From the NCBI RefSeq assembly GCF_014138625.1, contig NZ_JACJHY010000003.1, positions 1 to 64,000 of the forward strand: a stretch of DNA of 64,000 bases, given 5' to 3'. Below, piece after piece: positions 26,753-35,797 of this stretch (within the stretch, counting starts at the first letter, position 1; the number at the start of each line of letters is the position of its first letter). Below the pieces are notes generated by a model that saw only the letters and a program-made list of their open reading frames with translations, was not told the origin of the DNA and searched no databases. Made by a program: the position numbers and the translations under genes. The stretch is from Aminobacter ciceronei. Its GTDB lineage: Bacteria; Pseudomonadota; Alphaproteobacteria; Rhizobiales; Rhizobiaceae.

Positions 26753-27781
26753 TCAGGGGAAGGTGGGCGACATCAGCGGCGTTGCCCAGGCCGGTACCGA
26801 CGGCCGCCAGCAGGCGGCCTCGGCGTCCGGGCGGATATGTTCGAGCTTGGGCGCCTTGCGGCAGGCCTCGCCCGACAGCGGACAGCGCTGCTGGAACGAG
26901 CAACCCTCCGGCGGCGTCACCAGGTTCGGGGGCGTGCCCTCGATCGAAACCAGGCGGTCGGACACCTCGTCGAGCCGCGGAGTCGAGCGCAACAGCCCTT
27001 GCGTGTAGGGATGCGCCGGACGCTCGAACACGTCCTCGGCCAGTCCGGTCTCGATGATCTGCCCGGCATACATCACCGCCACGCGATGGCAGAGCCCGGC
27101 GACGACACCGAGGTCGTGGGTGATCAGCACCACCGACAGGCCGAGCGATTGCTGCAACTCGGCGAGCAGTTCGAGGATCTGCGCCTGGATCGTGACGTCG
27201 AGCGCCGTCGTCGGCTCGTCGGCGATCAACAGCTCAGGCTCGCAGGCAATCGCCATGGCGATCATGACGCGCTGGCGCATGCCGCCTGAAAACTCGTGCG
27301 GATACTGATCGAGCCGACGCCCGGGGGCGCTGATGCCGACCGCGGCAAGCAGCTCTTCGGCGCGGTTGCGGGCCTGGGCGCGCGTCATGCCGAGATGCCG
27401 CTCCAGCACCTCACCGATCTGGGTACCGATCTTGAGCACCGGGTTGAGCGAGGTCATCGGGTCCTGGAAGACCATCGCCACTTCCTTGCCCCTGATGTCG
27501 CGGGCGTAACGCTCGCCATCGGAGCCGAGCAGCGAACGGCCTTTCCATCTGATGTCGCCCGAAGCGATGCGGCCGGGCAGGTCGATCAACCCCATCACAG
27601 CTTGCGCGGTGACACTCTTGCCCGAGCCGGATTCACCGACAACGCCGAGTGTCTCGCCGCGGCCGATCGACAGGGTCACGCCGCGCAGGCCCTGGACCAG
27701 CCCGCGCCTGGTGTCGAACTCGACCTTCAGCTTTTCGACCTCGAGGAGCGGCGTGCCTGTGCTGTTGGCGCTGACACTCAT
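26753..27781 (-). CDS. Dipeptide/oligopeptide-type ABC transporter ATP-binding protein (OppD/DppD-like)
   Basis: A 342-residue ATPase with Walker [15 protein letters not shown], signature [15 protein letters not shown], Walker [13 protein letters not shown], and the C-terminal [16 protein letters not shown] cysteine segment of the Opp/Dpp group. The open frame runs far upstream, but the ATG at 27781 overlaps the stop of the permease gene (ATGA) and starts where homologous domains do. It would form a heterodimer with the OppF-like protein to drive import through the two permeases. Confidence 0.92.
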   Translation of the reverse strand: MSVSANSTGTPLLEVEKLKVEFDTRRGLVQGLRGVTLSIGRGETLGVVGESGSGKSVTAQAVMGLIDLPGRIASGDIRWKGRSLLGSDGERYARDIRGKEVAMVFQDPMTSLNPVLKIGTQIGEVLERHLGMTRAQARNRAEELLAAVGISAPGRRLDQYPHEFSGGMRQRVMIAMAIACEPELLIADEPTTALDVTIQAQILELLAELQQSLGLSVVLITHDLGVVAGLCHRVAVMYAGQIIETGLAEDVFERPAHPYTQGLLRSTPRLDEVSDRLVSIEGTPPNLVTPPEGCSFQQRCPLSGEACRKAPKLEHIRPDAEAACWRPSVPAWATPLMSPTFP

Positions 27782-28803
27782 GAGCGGCCTCCTTGGCTTT
27801 TGGCTTCCGAGCTTTGGGCTTGCGGGCTGCGGCGGGCCCGCCGGGCGGCCAGCTTGGCGCGCTGGTAGGCGAAGCGCTTCTCGCGCTCCTGCGGGTCGGT
27901 GGTGACGCGCACCCAACTGGCGAACAGATTGACCGCAAGCACCGTGGTGGCGATCGACAGGCCGGGGAAGGTGATCAGCCACCAGGCGACGAAGATGTAG
28001 TCGCGGCCATTGGCGACATCGAGGCCCCAGCTCGTCGCCGGCGGCTGCACGCCGAGGCCGAGGAAGGACAGAGCCGCTTCCGCCAGCACGATGTTGGTGA
28101 ATTCGAGGATGCCGAGCGTCAGAAGCGGCGAGGTCAGGTTCGGCAGGATGTGGCGGAAGATGACGCGCGAGGTCTTGCAGCCGATCATTTCGGCTGCCTC
28201 GACATAGGGTGTCTGCCGGACCGACAGCACGATGCCGCGGACGACGCGGGCATAGACCATCCAGTTGGTGACGACGAGCACGATGATCATGGTCGCCATG
28301 CTCGGGCCGATGACCGAGATGACCAGCAGGATCAGCAGCAGGCCGGGGAATGCCACCTGCACGTCGACGATGCGCATGATGATCGAGTCGGTGCGGCCGC
28401 CTCTGAAGCCGGCCCACAGGCCGAGCACGACGCCGAAGCTGCCGGCGAACAGCACCACAAGCACCCCGACCAGCAGCGAGGCGCGGGCGCCGTAGATGAC
28501 GCGCGAAAGCACGTCGCGGCCGAGATGGTCGGTGCCGAGGATGTGTTCCCAACTGCCCTTTGGCAGCCAGGCCGGCGGCTTGAGACGCGAGATCACCGAT
28601 TGGGCGGCCGGATCGTAGGGCGCCAGCAGTGGCGCGAGGATCGCCATCAGCAAAAGGGCGACGATGACGGCAAAGCCGAGCGTGCCGAGCTTGTCCTGCC
28701 AGAGCTCACGGCCGAACTCGTCGAGCCTGCTCAGCAGAGTCGGACGTTGCGCGGCGTTGCGGGCGGTTGCCACCGGCGTCGTCACAGGCATGGGGATAGC
28801 CAT
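27778..28803 (-). CDS. Dipeptide-type ABC transporter permease (DppC-like)
   Basis: A 341-residue inner-membrane permease. The N-terminus has about 35 cytosolic residues, then LGFAVIVALLLMAILAPLLAPY, the first segment typical of OppC_N proteins, and a BPD transmembrane domain with the EAA loop region (YVEAAEMIGCKTSRVIFRHILPN). It overlaps the ATPase gene by four bases and follows the other permease by one base. It works together with the DppB-like permease. Confidence 0.92.
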   Translation of the reverse strand: MAIPMPVTTPVATARNAAQRPTLLSRLDEFGRELWQDKLGTLGFAVIVALLLMAILAPLLAPYDPAAQSVISRLKPPAWLPKGSWEHILGTDHLGRDVLSRVIYGARASLLVGVLVVLFAGSFGVVLGLWAGFRGGRTDSIIMRIVDVQVAFPGLLLILLVISVIGPSMATMIIVLVVTNWMVYARVVRGIVLSVRQTPYVEAAEMIGCKTSRVIFRHILPNLTSPLLTLGILEFTNIVLAEAALSFLGLGVQPPATSWGLDVANGRDYIFVAWWLITFPGLSIATTVLAVNLFASWVRVTTDPQEREKRFAYQRAKLAARRARRSPQAQSSEAKSQGGRS

Positions 28804-28804
28804 C

Positions 28805-29725
28805 TCAAGCCAACCTTATCCGTGGGTCGATGAGTTTGTAGATGACATCGAGGCCGACATTGATGACCACGATCAGAACGGCGACGGTGAAGACGATGGC
28901 CTGGAGCAGGAACAGGTCGCTCTTCTGGATCGCCTGCATTGCCGTCAGCCCGAGGCCGGGCCAGGCAAACACCGTCTCGACAACGACAGTGTAGCCGGCC
29001 AGTGCGCTGATCAACTCCCAGCCGGCCAGCGTCACGAATGGAACCAGCGTGTTGCGCATCGCATGCACCATCACCACGCGCTTGAAATGCAGGCCCTTGG
29101 CGCGGGCGGTGCGGACATATTGCTGGTTCAGCTCGTCGATCATCGACGAGCGCACCAGCATCACCAGCCGGGCCAGCGAGGGCAGGGCCAGCGTGATTGC
29201 CGGCAGAATGTAGTAGCGCGCACCGCCCATGCCCGATGTCGGCAGCCAGCCGAGGGTGACGGCGAAGAACACGATCATCAGCAGGCCGAACCAGAATTGC
29301 GGTAGGGACAGGCCGAACAGGCCGACGAAGACAGTAGTCCGGTCGACCCAGCCACCGGGCCGGAGCGCGGCGATGGCGCCGAGCGGCAGCGACAACAGGA
29401 TCGCCAGGCCGAGGCCGGCGCCGATCAGCTTCAGCGTGTTGGGCAGGCGTTCGAGCACCACGTCGAGGGCCGGCCGGCGCTGCCAAAGGCTGTCGCCGAA
29501 ATCGAGGCGGGCCATGTCGCTGACGAAATCGACGAATTGCGTGGCGATAGGCCGGTCGAGGCCGATCTGCTGGGCAAAGGCCGCGCGCTGGGCGTCGGTC
29601 GCCGACAGCGGCAGCATCACCTTTACCGGATCGCCGACCATGCGTGTGGCGATGAAAACGATCACGGTCACGCCGATGACGACAAGCAGACCTTGTCCAA
29701 TCCGGCGGAGCAGAAAACCACCCAT
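28805..29725 (-). CDS. Dipeptide-type ABC transporter permease (DppB-like)
   Basis: A 306-residue inner-membrane permease starting MGGFLLRRIGQGLLVVIGVTVI, the standard opening of DppB/OppB proteins. It has the family's DRPIATQFVDFVSDM loop and the EAA motif near YVRTARAKGLHFKRVVMVHAMRN. I prefer ATG 29725 because GGAG lies six bases upstream; an ATG 12 bases further upstream is possible. It is the first permease gene after the binding protein. Confidence 0.92.
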   Translation of the reverse strand: MGGFLLRRIGQGLLVVIGVTVIVFIATRMVGDPVKVMLPLSATDAQRAAFAQQIGLDRPIATQFVDFVSDMARLDFGDSLWQRRPALDVVLERLPNTLKLIGAGLGLAILLSLPLGAIAALRPGGWVDRTTVFVGLFGLSLPQFWFGLLMIVFFAVTLGWLPTSGMGGARYYILPAITLALPSLARLVMLVRSSMIDELNQQYVRTARAKGLHFKRVVMVHAMRNTLVPFVTLAGWELISALAGYTVVVETVFAWPGLGLTAMQAIQKSDLFLLQAIVFTVAVLIVVINVGLDVIYKLIDPRIRLA

Positions 29726-29825
29726 AGTCCTCTCCATTTGCCGGAACCGGCTCGGCCCTCGTCGAGCCGGCCCCGTATCTGTTGCGGTTCGCTTGTTGTG
29801 TTGTTCGAAGCCGCAATCGTTCCGG

Positions 29826-31310
29826 TTACTCCGTGATCTTCATCTCCTTGACCAGGAGCTTGGAGTCGACGCGAGGCTGCCATTCCAGGCGCTTGGAGAA
29901 GCCGTAGATGTCCTGCTGATTGAGCAGCGGGACGAGATAGGACAGATCGTACGCCTTCTTGGTGATGGCGTCATACATGGCCTGGCGCTTCTCGATGTCG
30001 GTCTCGGTCCTGGCGGCGCTGATCTGGTCCGACATTTCCTGGTCGCTGTTGGACGCGGAACTCGCCTTGCTTTGTAGCACGGCGGTCATTTCACGGTCGA
30101 CGTCGAGCAGCTCGTTGGAGTTCGACAGGAAGATCGCATCCGGCCGTGTGTTCTTGTCGAACAACTGGTTCAGGTACTCGCCGAAGTCCTCGATCTTGAT
30201 GTCGACGTTGAGGCCCGCGTCCTTCCAGTAGGCGCCGACGGCCTCGATCAGTTCGCGGTCCTTGAGCCAGCGCCCGGCCTCGCCGACGAGCTTGATGGTC
30301 TTGCCTTCGGCGCCTGCTTCCTTGATCAGCGCCCTGGCCTTGTCCACGTCGAAGACATAGTCGGGCAGCGACTTGTTGTACCCGAAGGCCTTGGGGTTGA
30401 CGACCTGGCCCTTGGCCGGTGTGGCGTAGCCGCCGAACAGGCTCTCGGCCAGCGCCTTGCGGTCGACCGAAATGTTCATCGCTTCGCGGACACGCGGATC
30501 CTTGGTCACCTCGTTGTCGGTCGAGACGATCATCAGGCTGGTTTCGAGGCCGCTGACGGCCGCGAATTTCGGCGCCTGCTGGGCGAACTCCGGCAGAAGG
30601 TTGGTGATGACATCGAGCTCGCCCGCCATCAGGCCGGAAAGGCGCGTGCCGGATTCGCCTACGAAGCGATATGTCACCTTGTCGATCGACGCGGCATCGC
30701 CCCAATAGTCGGCGTTCTTCTCCAGCACGATGTCCTGGCCGCGGTTCCAACTGGTGAACTTATATGGGCCGGTGCCAACCGGCGCCTCGGCGAACTTGGC
30801 GTCCGCCGCATAGGTCGCCGGGATCATCTTCATCCAGTACATGCGCGAGGGCAGGATCGGATCCGGACCGGAGGTGATGATGCGCACTGTCAGGTCGTCC
30901 ACCTTCTCGGCGCCGGTGATGGTGCCGAAATAGGCGGCTTGCTCCGACTTCAGCGCCGGATCGATGACGCGTTTGACGCTGTTGACGACGGCATCCGCGT
31001 TGAACGCCTCGCCATTGTGGAACTTGATGTTGGGCCTGAGCTTGAACTCCCAGGTCTTGGCGTCGACCGGCGTCGGCGCCGCGGCCGCAAGGCCGGCGAT
31101 GAGCTCGCCGTCCGGCGTGCGCGCCATCAGCGTCTCATAGACATTGTCGTTGATCGCGCGCTCGCCGCCGTCGTCGCGCACCTGCGGGTCGAGCGTCGAA
31201 GGCTCCGAACCGATCGCGATGGTGATGTCGGCGGCCAGCGCCGACAGCGGGGAAAGTGCCATGATTGCCGCCACGGCGGCGCTGCTTGTCAGTCTCGTCA
31301 GTACGTTCAT
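29826..31310 (-). CDS. Dipeptide-type ABC transporter substrate-binding protein
   Basis: A 494-residue periplasmic binding protein (SBP family 5). A signal peptide (SSAAVAAIMALSPLSALAA) precedes DITIAIGSEPSTLDPQ, the usual mature start, and WEFKLRPNIKFHNGEAFNADAVV is the family signature. The start ATG 31310 has GGGTGG upstream. The operon is SBP, DppB, DppC, OppD and OppF on the minus strand. An island operator (site 4) lies about 300 bases upstream in a long leader. Family 5 proteins bind peptides but also opines, glutathione and other polar compounds; together with the neighbouring amidase and GGT-like enzyme I infer an amide- or peptide-like substrate. Confidence 0.92.
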   Translation of the reverse strand: MNVLTRLTSSAAVAAIMALSPLSALAADITIAIGSEPSTLDPQVRDDGGERAINDNVYETLMARTPDGELIAGLAAAAPTPVDAKTWEFKLRPNIKFHNGEAFNADAVVNSVKRVIDPALKSEQAAYFGTITGAEKVDDLTVRIITSGPDPILPSRMYWMKMIPATYAADAKFAEAPVGTGPYKFTSWNRGQDIVLEKNADYWGDAASIDKVTYRFVGESGTRLSGLMAGELDVITNLLPEFAQQAPKFAAVSGLETSLMIVSTDNEVTKDPRVREAMNISVDRKALAESLFGGYATPAKGQVVNPKAFGYNKSLPDYVFDVDKARALIKEAGAEGKTIKLVGEAGRWLKDRELIEAVGAYWKDAGLNVDIKIEDFGEYLNQLFDKNTRPDAIFLSNSNELLDVDREMTAVLQSKASSASNSDQEMSDQISAARTETDIEKRQAMYDAITKKAYDLSYLVPLLNQQDIYGFSKRLEWQPRVDSKLLVKEMKITE

Positions 31311-31603
31311 TGGTCCACCCATTCGCCAAAGACAACAAAATCGACCTGATGCGCGCAGTCTTGTGCTGCGCTGATAGTGTGGGCCGCCACATCCCTCGGC
31401 CAGAAGAGTGGATTGTATGCAATCGACTGTCAAGCGATTGTTGATCAACTTTGCTGACGATACCGGGTCGAGTTTCTGAAATTCGCCAAACGGCGCCATA
31501 AATTATTGAAAATGCACAAAATTTAGAACGTGATTGCTGAAATTTCGTTCACGAATATCACGCAAGAAATCGGTCCAGTGGTTCTTTTTGGCAATTTCTT
31601 GCA

Positions 31604-31620
31604 TATAGTATACCAAAAAT
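31604..31620. promoter_or_regulatory. Island operator site 4 (TAGTATACCAAAAA)
   Basis: ATATAGTATACCAAAAATG has the core TAGTAT (31606-31611; one base differs from CAGTAT) followed by ACCAAAA, very similar to TTCCAAAATG at site 8. It lies upstream of the ABC transporter operon. Confidence 0.5.
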
Positions 31621-31887
31621 GACGATGGTAAGAAGGACGACGGCGTTCCTCCGCCTTTCCCGGCGGTCACGACTGCGGAAAATACATCGCGACGACAGCC
31701 ACGGCTGCGCTGGTGTTGGGCGACAAGAGTGCAAATTGCGCCAGCCTGTTGGTGCAGCGGGAGACGTTATCCTGTTTGGCTGATCTCCACCGCGGCATGA
31801 GATTGCTGGGCAATACTCGTTTCGAACAAGGAACTGCTTGTACGTTCTGTTATCGCGTTTCTCGCTGGCAGCGATGTTGAACTGTTG

Positions 31888-31920
31888 CCCGCCTGCAGTG
31901 TTACGCGGGCAGCAGGCGGG
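31888..31920. terminator. GC-rich inverted repeat downstream of the amidase
   Basis: CCCGCCTGC (31888-31896) and GCAGGCGGG (31912-31920) can pair across a 15-base loop. It lies 54 bases past the amidase stop on the minus strand. No T run follows, so it may be a weak or Rho-assisted terminator or simply a palindrome. Confidence 0.3.
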
Positions 31921-31973
31921 CGCCACTGTTGCGGTGGTTCAAGGAGTGGGCCGCCAGATCGGCGGGGCTGGCG

Positions 31974-33344
31974 TCAGCTGAAATAGCGCGGTGGCAGCCT
32001 GACCAGATCGCCGTCGAGGCGCTCGAACATGGCGGCGATGTCGAAGATGCGGTTTTCGGTCCCGCTTGACCCGACGATCTGCAACCCCAGAGGCATGCCA
32101 CTGCCGGCCTTGCCGAAAGGGAAGGCCAGCGCCGGGTGGCCGGTCAGGTTGGCCAGGATGTTGGGGATAGGCTCCTCGAGGAAGTAGAACTTGTCGACTG
32201 TCTTGAGCGGTCCCGCCGGTGCGAGTGCGCCAGGCAAAAGCATGGCGTCGACAGTGGCGAGGCTGGCGTCGACCCGTCTGCGCAGCACGTCGCGCAGCTT
32301 CCGTGCCGCGACGACGTCGGCGGCGGCAAGACTTTCACCAACCAGCGCGCGACCGCGAAACATTTCGCCAAAGGCGGAGAAATTGCCGCGCACCTCGGCG
32401 CCGTAATGTGCCGCGATCTCGGCCATCATCACCACAGCGCCCGGCGCATGGAAGGTTTCGAGCGGCGGCAGGTCGAGTTCGACGATCTCGCCGCCGTTGG
32501 CAGCGAAAAGCTCGAGCGCGTTGCGCATTGCCGTTACCACTTCGGGCCGCAGGCTGGCGCCCAGCCCCCAGGCGTCAGGTGATACACCGAGGCGCATGCC
32601 GGTAAATGACGGCGCGTCGCCGGCAGGCATCGGCCCGATTTCGTGCGCCGCCATCGCGGCATAGAGCCTGCGGCAGTCGTCGACACGCGCGGCGATCGGC
32701 CCGCAATGGTCCATAGAATGGGCCAGCGCATCGATGCCGTCCACGGGAACGACGCCGAAGCCCGGCTTGAAGCCGACCATGCCGCACATCGTCGCCGGCA
32801 GGCGGATCGAACCGGCGGTATCGGTCGCCACCGATCCCAGGCACAGCCCACCGGCGACAGTGACGCCCGACCCGCTCGACGAGCCGCCCGGAAACATCTC
32901 AGGGTTCCAGGGATTGCGCGCCGGCGGAAACGGCAGGTCGAAGGACGGTCCGCCGAAGGCCAGTTCATGGCAATTGGCCTTGCCGATGATGATCGCCCCG
33001 GCATCGCTGAGCCGGCGCACGACAGGCGCATCCTGCGTCGGCCTGCGGCCGAGCCGCGAATGCGAGGCGCCGGTGTTGGGCATGCCGGCAACCGCGACTA
33101 TGTCCTTGACCGAGATCGGCACGCCCGCAAGCGGGCCGACAGTCTCGCCGGCCGCGAGGCGCGCGTCGAGACGCCGTGCCTGCGAAAGTGCTGCCTCGTC
33201 GGCGACATGGACGTAACCCGAAAGCTCGCCATCAAAACGCGCGATGCGGTCGAGGAAATAGCCCGTCACCTCGACGGCGGCGATCTCGCGGCGGGCCACT
33301 GTGATGGCAAGTTCCGCAATGGAAAGCTGTTCCAGCCTGCTCAT
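31974..33344 (-). CDS. Amidase signature family amidohydrolase
   Basis: A 456-residue amidase signature enzyme. The Ser-cisSer-Lys triad is visible: K80 in GVPISVKD, the cis-serine in GGSSSGSG (about S156), and the nucleophile S179 in TDTAGSIRLPA. It hydrolyses an amide bond in the cytosol. Its start overlaps the stop of a 55-codon gene that looks like AtzG, the small GatC-like partner of the amidase AtzE (1-carboxybiuret hydrolase). This pairing suggests an AtzE-type heteromeric amidase rather than the Glu-tRNA amidotransferase. The actual amide substrate is unknown. Confidence 0.92.
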   Translation of the reverse strand: MSRLEQLSIAELAITVARREIAAVEVTGYFLDRIARFDGELSGYVHVADEAALSQARRLDARLAAGETVGPLAGVPISVKDIVAVAGMPNTGASHSRLGRRPTQDAPVVRRLSDAGAIIIGKANCHELAFGGPSFDLPFPPARNPWNPEMFPGGSSSGSGVTVAGGLCLGSVATDTAGSIRLPATMCGMVGFKPGFGVVPVDGIDALAHSMDHCGPIAARVDDCRRLYAAMAAHEIGPMPAGDAPSFTGMRLGVSPDAWGLGASLRPEVVTAMRNALELFAANGGEIVELDLPPLETFHAPGAVVMMAEIAAHYGAEVRGNFSAFGEMFRGRALVGESLAAADVVAARKLRDVLRRRVDASLATVDAMLLPGALAPAGPLKTVDKFYFLEEPIPNILANLTGHPALAFPFGKAGSGMPLGLQIVGSSGTENRIFDIAAMFERLDGDLVRLPPRYFS

Positions 33345-33508
33345 TGTTTGTCCTCTCGCTCCTGCGTGCGGGCCAGCTCTTTGACGCGCCTGGCCAGCCT
33401 GTCGAGCACTGCTATGCCGCGCGCGAAATCGGCGGCTTCCGCAGCACTTGCCTCGGGCGGCAGCGCGATCTCTTGGGAGGCGGGAGCAGGTGGGGTCACG
33501 TCGCGCAT
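33341..33508 (-). CDS. AtzG-like small amidase partner (GatC-like)
   Basis: A 55-residue protein beginning MRDVTPPAPAS with ALPPEASAAEAADFARGI and LDRLARRVKELA: a short N-terminal linker followed by two helices, as in the DUF4089/AtzG family. AtzG in the cyanuric acid pathway stabilises and activates the amidase AtzE in the same way that GatC supports GatA. The stop TGA overlaps the amidase ATG (ATGA), so translation is coupled. The ribosome site before ATG 33508 is weak (GGAC). Identification rests on size, helical pattern and linkage to an amidase; I am fairly sure of the type, not of the exact family. Confidence 0.72.
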   Translation of the reverse strand: MRDVTPPAPASQEIALPPEASAAEAADFARGIAVLDRLARRVKELARTQEREDKQ

Positions 33509-33539
33509 GTTTCGTCCGGTGCTGAGAGATAGGAATTGA

Positions 33540-33548
33540 TCAGTATAC
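33540..33548. promoter_or_regulatory. Island operator site 5 (TCAGTATAC type)
   Basis: TCAGTATAC is located between the divergent AtzG-amidase and DadA-like genes, about 32 bases before the AtzG-like start. It is identical over nine bases with sites 2 and 3. Confidence 0.6.
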
Positions 33549-33609
33549 GTCTGTTATGCATTGTTGGAATCGGCCGGTATCGAACCAACCGGGGCATCGG
33601 GTGGGCAGC

Positions 33610-34869
33610 GTGAAGCAGAATGAAAAGCCGTTCGACGTGGTGGTTGTCGGCGGCGGCATCGTCGGGCTGTCGGTGGCGCTCGAAGCGCAGTCGCGCGGTC
33701 TCGCGGTCGCCGTCATCGATCCTGACATTGCCGAGGCCCGGGCATCCTTCGGCAATGCCGGCGTGCTCAGCCGTGGCTCGATCTTCCCGATGGCCGCACC
33801 CGGCATCCGCGCGCGCTTGCCGCGTTATGCGCTTGGCCGCGACATCGCCGTGCGCGCCCGCCTGCGCTCGCTGCCGCATCTCGCACCCTGGCTGGTGCGC
33901 TTCCTGCTTGCCGCCGAGGAGGGCGCATGGCGCCGCACAGCGGCGGCACTCAACCCGATGGTCGCCGAGGCGTTCGACCGCCATGTCGCGCTGGCCGATC
34001 TCGTCGGCGGCCGCCATCTGATCAAGCGCAATGGTTGGCTCCGCCTCTATCGTAGCGCCGAGGCATTCGCCGGCAGCGTCCTGGAGCAGGCGGTCCTGAA
34101 AGAGAGCGGCGTCCGAATCGACTGCCTCGGCGAGGATGAGATCCGCCAGCTCGAGCCGCATCTCGCCCGCCGTTTCAGCAATGGCATCTTCTTTCCCGAC
34201 ACCGGTTCCGTCGAAAGCCCCGGCGAACTTGTCGAGCTCTACCGGCACGCGGCAGAAGGTCGGGGCGCGGTCCTTGTCGCCGGCAAGGCGGAAGCCATCC
34301 TCGAAACCGGCGAGACCATGGCGGTCATGGTCGCTGGCCGGAGGATCGAAGGTCGCCATGTCGTGCTCGCCGCCGGTGCCCGTTCGGCCGAGCTTGCTCG
34401 CACCCTTGGCTATCGTTTTCCGCTTGCGGCCGAGCGCGGCTACCATCGCCATTTTGCCCTTGCCGAGGGCGTTGAGCTGCGCCGCCCGGTCTATGATGCT
34501 GCCGGTGGCTACGTGCTGTCGCCGATGAACGGCAACGTGCGCCTGCTCACCGGTGTCGAGTTGGCGCGGCAGGACGATCCGCCAGAGCATGCCCAGATCG
34601 ACGGTGTCGAACCCGATGCGCGAAAGACGCTTTCCTTCACCACGCCGGTCGACGGCAAAACCTGGCTCGGCAGCCGGCCGTCGACGCCGGACGGGCTGCC
34701 GGTCATCGGCCGCGCCGCCCGCCATCCCAGGCTGATCTTCGCCTTTGGCCACGGCCATATCGGCTTCGCCAACGGCCCGATGACAGGTGCCGTCGTCGCC
34801 AGCCTGCTCCACGACGAGCAGCCACCGGTGCCGGTTGCCGCCTTCGCGCCTTCGCGTTTCGGCGGCTAA
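33610..34869 (+). CDS. DadA-like FAD-dependent amino acid/amine oxidoreductase
   Basis: A 419-residue flavoprotein of the DAO family. The dinucleotide motif is VVVVGGGIVGLSVALEAQSRG near the N-terminus, and the C-terminal FAD-binding part is DGLPVIGRAARHPRLIFAFGHGHIGFANGPMTG, as in D-amino acid dehydrogenase (DadA). Typical reaction: oxidation of an amine or D-amino acid to an imine and then a keto acid, passing electrons to quinone or O2. The start is uncertain: I use GTG 33610 (GGTGG five bases upstream); GTG 33601 and ATG 33556 are in frame. It is divergent from the amidase operon across island operator site 5. Confidence 0.88.
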   Translation: MKQNEKPFDVVVVGGGIVGLSVALEAQSRGLAVAVIDPDIAEARASFGNAGVLSRGSIFPMAAPGIRARLPRYALGRDIAVRARLRSLPHLAPWLVRFLLAAEEGAWRRTAAALNPMVAEAFDRHVALADLVGGRHLIKRNGWLRLYRSAEAFAGSVLEQAVLKESGVRIDCLGEDEIRQLEPHLARRFSNGIFFPDTGSVESPGELVELYRHAAEGRGAVLVAGKAEAILETGETMAVMVAGRRIEGRHVVLAAGARSAELARTLGYRFPLAAERGYHRHFALAEGVELRRPVYDAAGGYVLSPMNGNVRLLTGVELARQDDPPEHAQIDGVEPDARKTLSFTTPVDGKTWLGSRPSTPDGLPVIGRAARHPRLIFAFGHGHIGFANGPMTGAVVASLLHDEQPPVPVAAFAPSRFGG

Positions 34870-34916
34870 AGCGTTTCCGCTCTTCCTCGAAATGCGGAAG
34901 CGCTGCACCTTCTTGT

Positions 34917-34968
34917 TCTTGCGCAATTCCGGACGGAAAACCGCGGCACACTTTTTCTGGAATTGCGC
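34917..34968. repeat. Dispersed intergenic repeat with hairpin
   Basis: The 28 bases 34917-34944 (starting TCTTGCGCAATTCC and ending GGAAAACCGC) recur exactly as reverse complement at 38520-38547. Within this copy GCGCAATTCC (34921-34930) and GGAATTGCGC (34959-34968) pair perfectly, so the RNA can form a hairpin. It lies between the convergent DadA-like and SDR genes and may end both transcripts. Confidence 0.7.
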
Positions 34969-34985
34969 TAGGCGGCGGGGCGCGG

Positions 34986-35750
34986 TCACGGCAGCGTCAA
35001 CCCGCCGTCGACATGCAGCGACTGGCCGGTGATCTGCCTGGCGTCGCGCGACAGCAGGAACAGGATCGCCGCCGCGACGTCGGCCGGTTCGGTCAGCCGG
35101 CCGGTAGGCGTCACGTCGATCGCCTTTTCCAGTGCCGAGGTCGTCGCCGCGAAATGGCCGGTCGGATCCTTGCGGGTGAAGCCCGGCACGACGCAATTGA
35201 CCGTCACGCCCTTCGGCGCAAGTTGCACGGCCATCGATTTAGCCAGCGCCTCGAGCGCGCCCTTGGCGGCAGACGTCGCCGGAAAATGGATCTCGGCGGT
35301 GCCGAAGATGTGAGCGACAAAAGAGCTGACCACCACCACGCGCCCGCAGGCCGAGGCGACGAGGTCGGCCATCGCTGCATTGACGAGACGGAGCAATGCA
35401 GTCGGCATCGTCTCGAACGCATGGGCCAGATCGTCTGGCCCGACCTCGCCGAGCGTCGAGCGCGTCGCCTGGGCGGCGTTGGAAACGATCTGGTCGACGC
35501 GGCCGAAGCGGGCGCGGGCGGCAGCAATCATTGCCGCCGGCACAACGGGATCGGCGAGATCGCCGAGCACGATCTCGGTCGCAGCCCCCGATGCCCGGCA
35601 GGTCTCGGCGACGCTCTCCAGCCCCTCGGCATTCTTGCGTGTGTGCAGCACCAGGCCAATGCCAGGGGTTGCAAGCCGGCGGGCGGTTTCGGCGCCAATG
35701 CCGCTGCCGGCACCGGTGATGAGCACGATGCGATCGAATGATGTGGTCAA
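34986..35750 (-). CDS. SDR family oxidoreductase lacking the canonical catalytic tyrosine
   Basis: A 254-residue short-chain dehydrogenase/reductase. The NAD(P) motif is TGAGSGIG (residues 12-19), NAA stands in for NAG at 91-93, and serines 142-143 occupy the catalytic Ser region. The YxxxK motif reads T159-S-A-A-K163, so the usual Tyr is Thr; I checked the codons (acg tct gcc gcc aag on the minus strand). The C-terminus (VDGGLTLP) is normal. It may have altered chemistry, use another acid/base, or be a non-catalytic binding protein. It is downstream of the GGT-like gene by 47 bases and probably co-transcribed. Confidence 0.88.
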   Translation of the reverse strand: MTTSFDRIVLITGAGSGIGAETARRLATPGIGLVLHTRKNAEGLESVAETCRASGAATEIVLGDLADPVVPAAMIAAARARFGRVDQIVSNAAQATRSTLGEVGPDDLAHAFETMPTALLRLVNAAMADLVASACGRVVVVSSFVAHIFGTAEIHFPATSAAKGALEALAKSMAVQLAPKGVTVNCVVPGFTRKDPTGHFAATTSALEKAIDVTPTGRLTEPADVAAAILFLLSRDARQITGQSLHVDGGLTLP

Positions 35751-35797
35751 ATCCTTGTCCCCAAAGCTATTGAGAGTGACGTTTGCAGGTGCTCGGC

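Larger units (their letters stand above)
31311..31973. other. Long intergenic region between the ABC transporter and the amidase operon
   Basis: About 660 bases. It contains the leader and promoter of the transporter operon, island operator site 4 around 31604-31620, and a GC-rich inverted repeat at 31888-31920 downstream of the amidase stop. An open frame on the minus strand (31558-31926) has cysteine- and arginine-rich content and no ribosome site; I do not consider it a gene. Confidence 0.5.

Noticed and set aside
27782-28552. An N-terminal extension of the OppD-like ATPase to 28552
   Set aside because: It reads the permease gene in the wrong frame; the ATG at 27781 overlapping the permease stop is the natural start.
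31558-31926. A 122-codon minus-strand frame upstream of the ABC binding protein
   Set aside because: It has no ribosome site, high Cys/Arg content and overlaps an operator-like site and a palindrome; more likely a leader/intergenic region.
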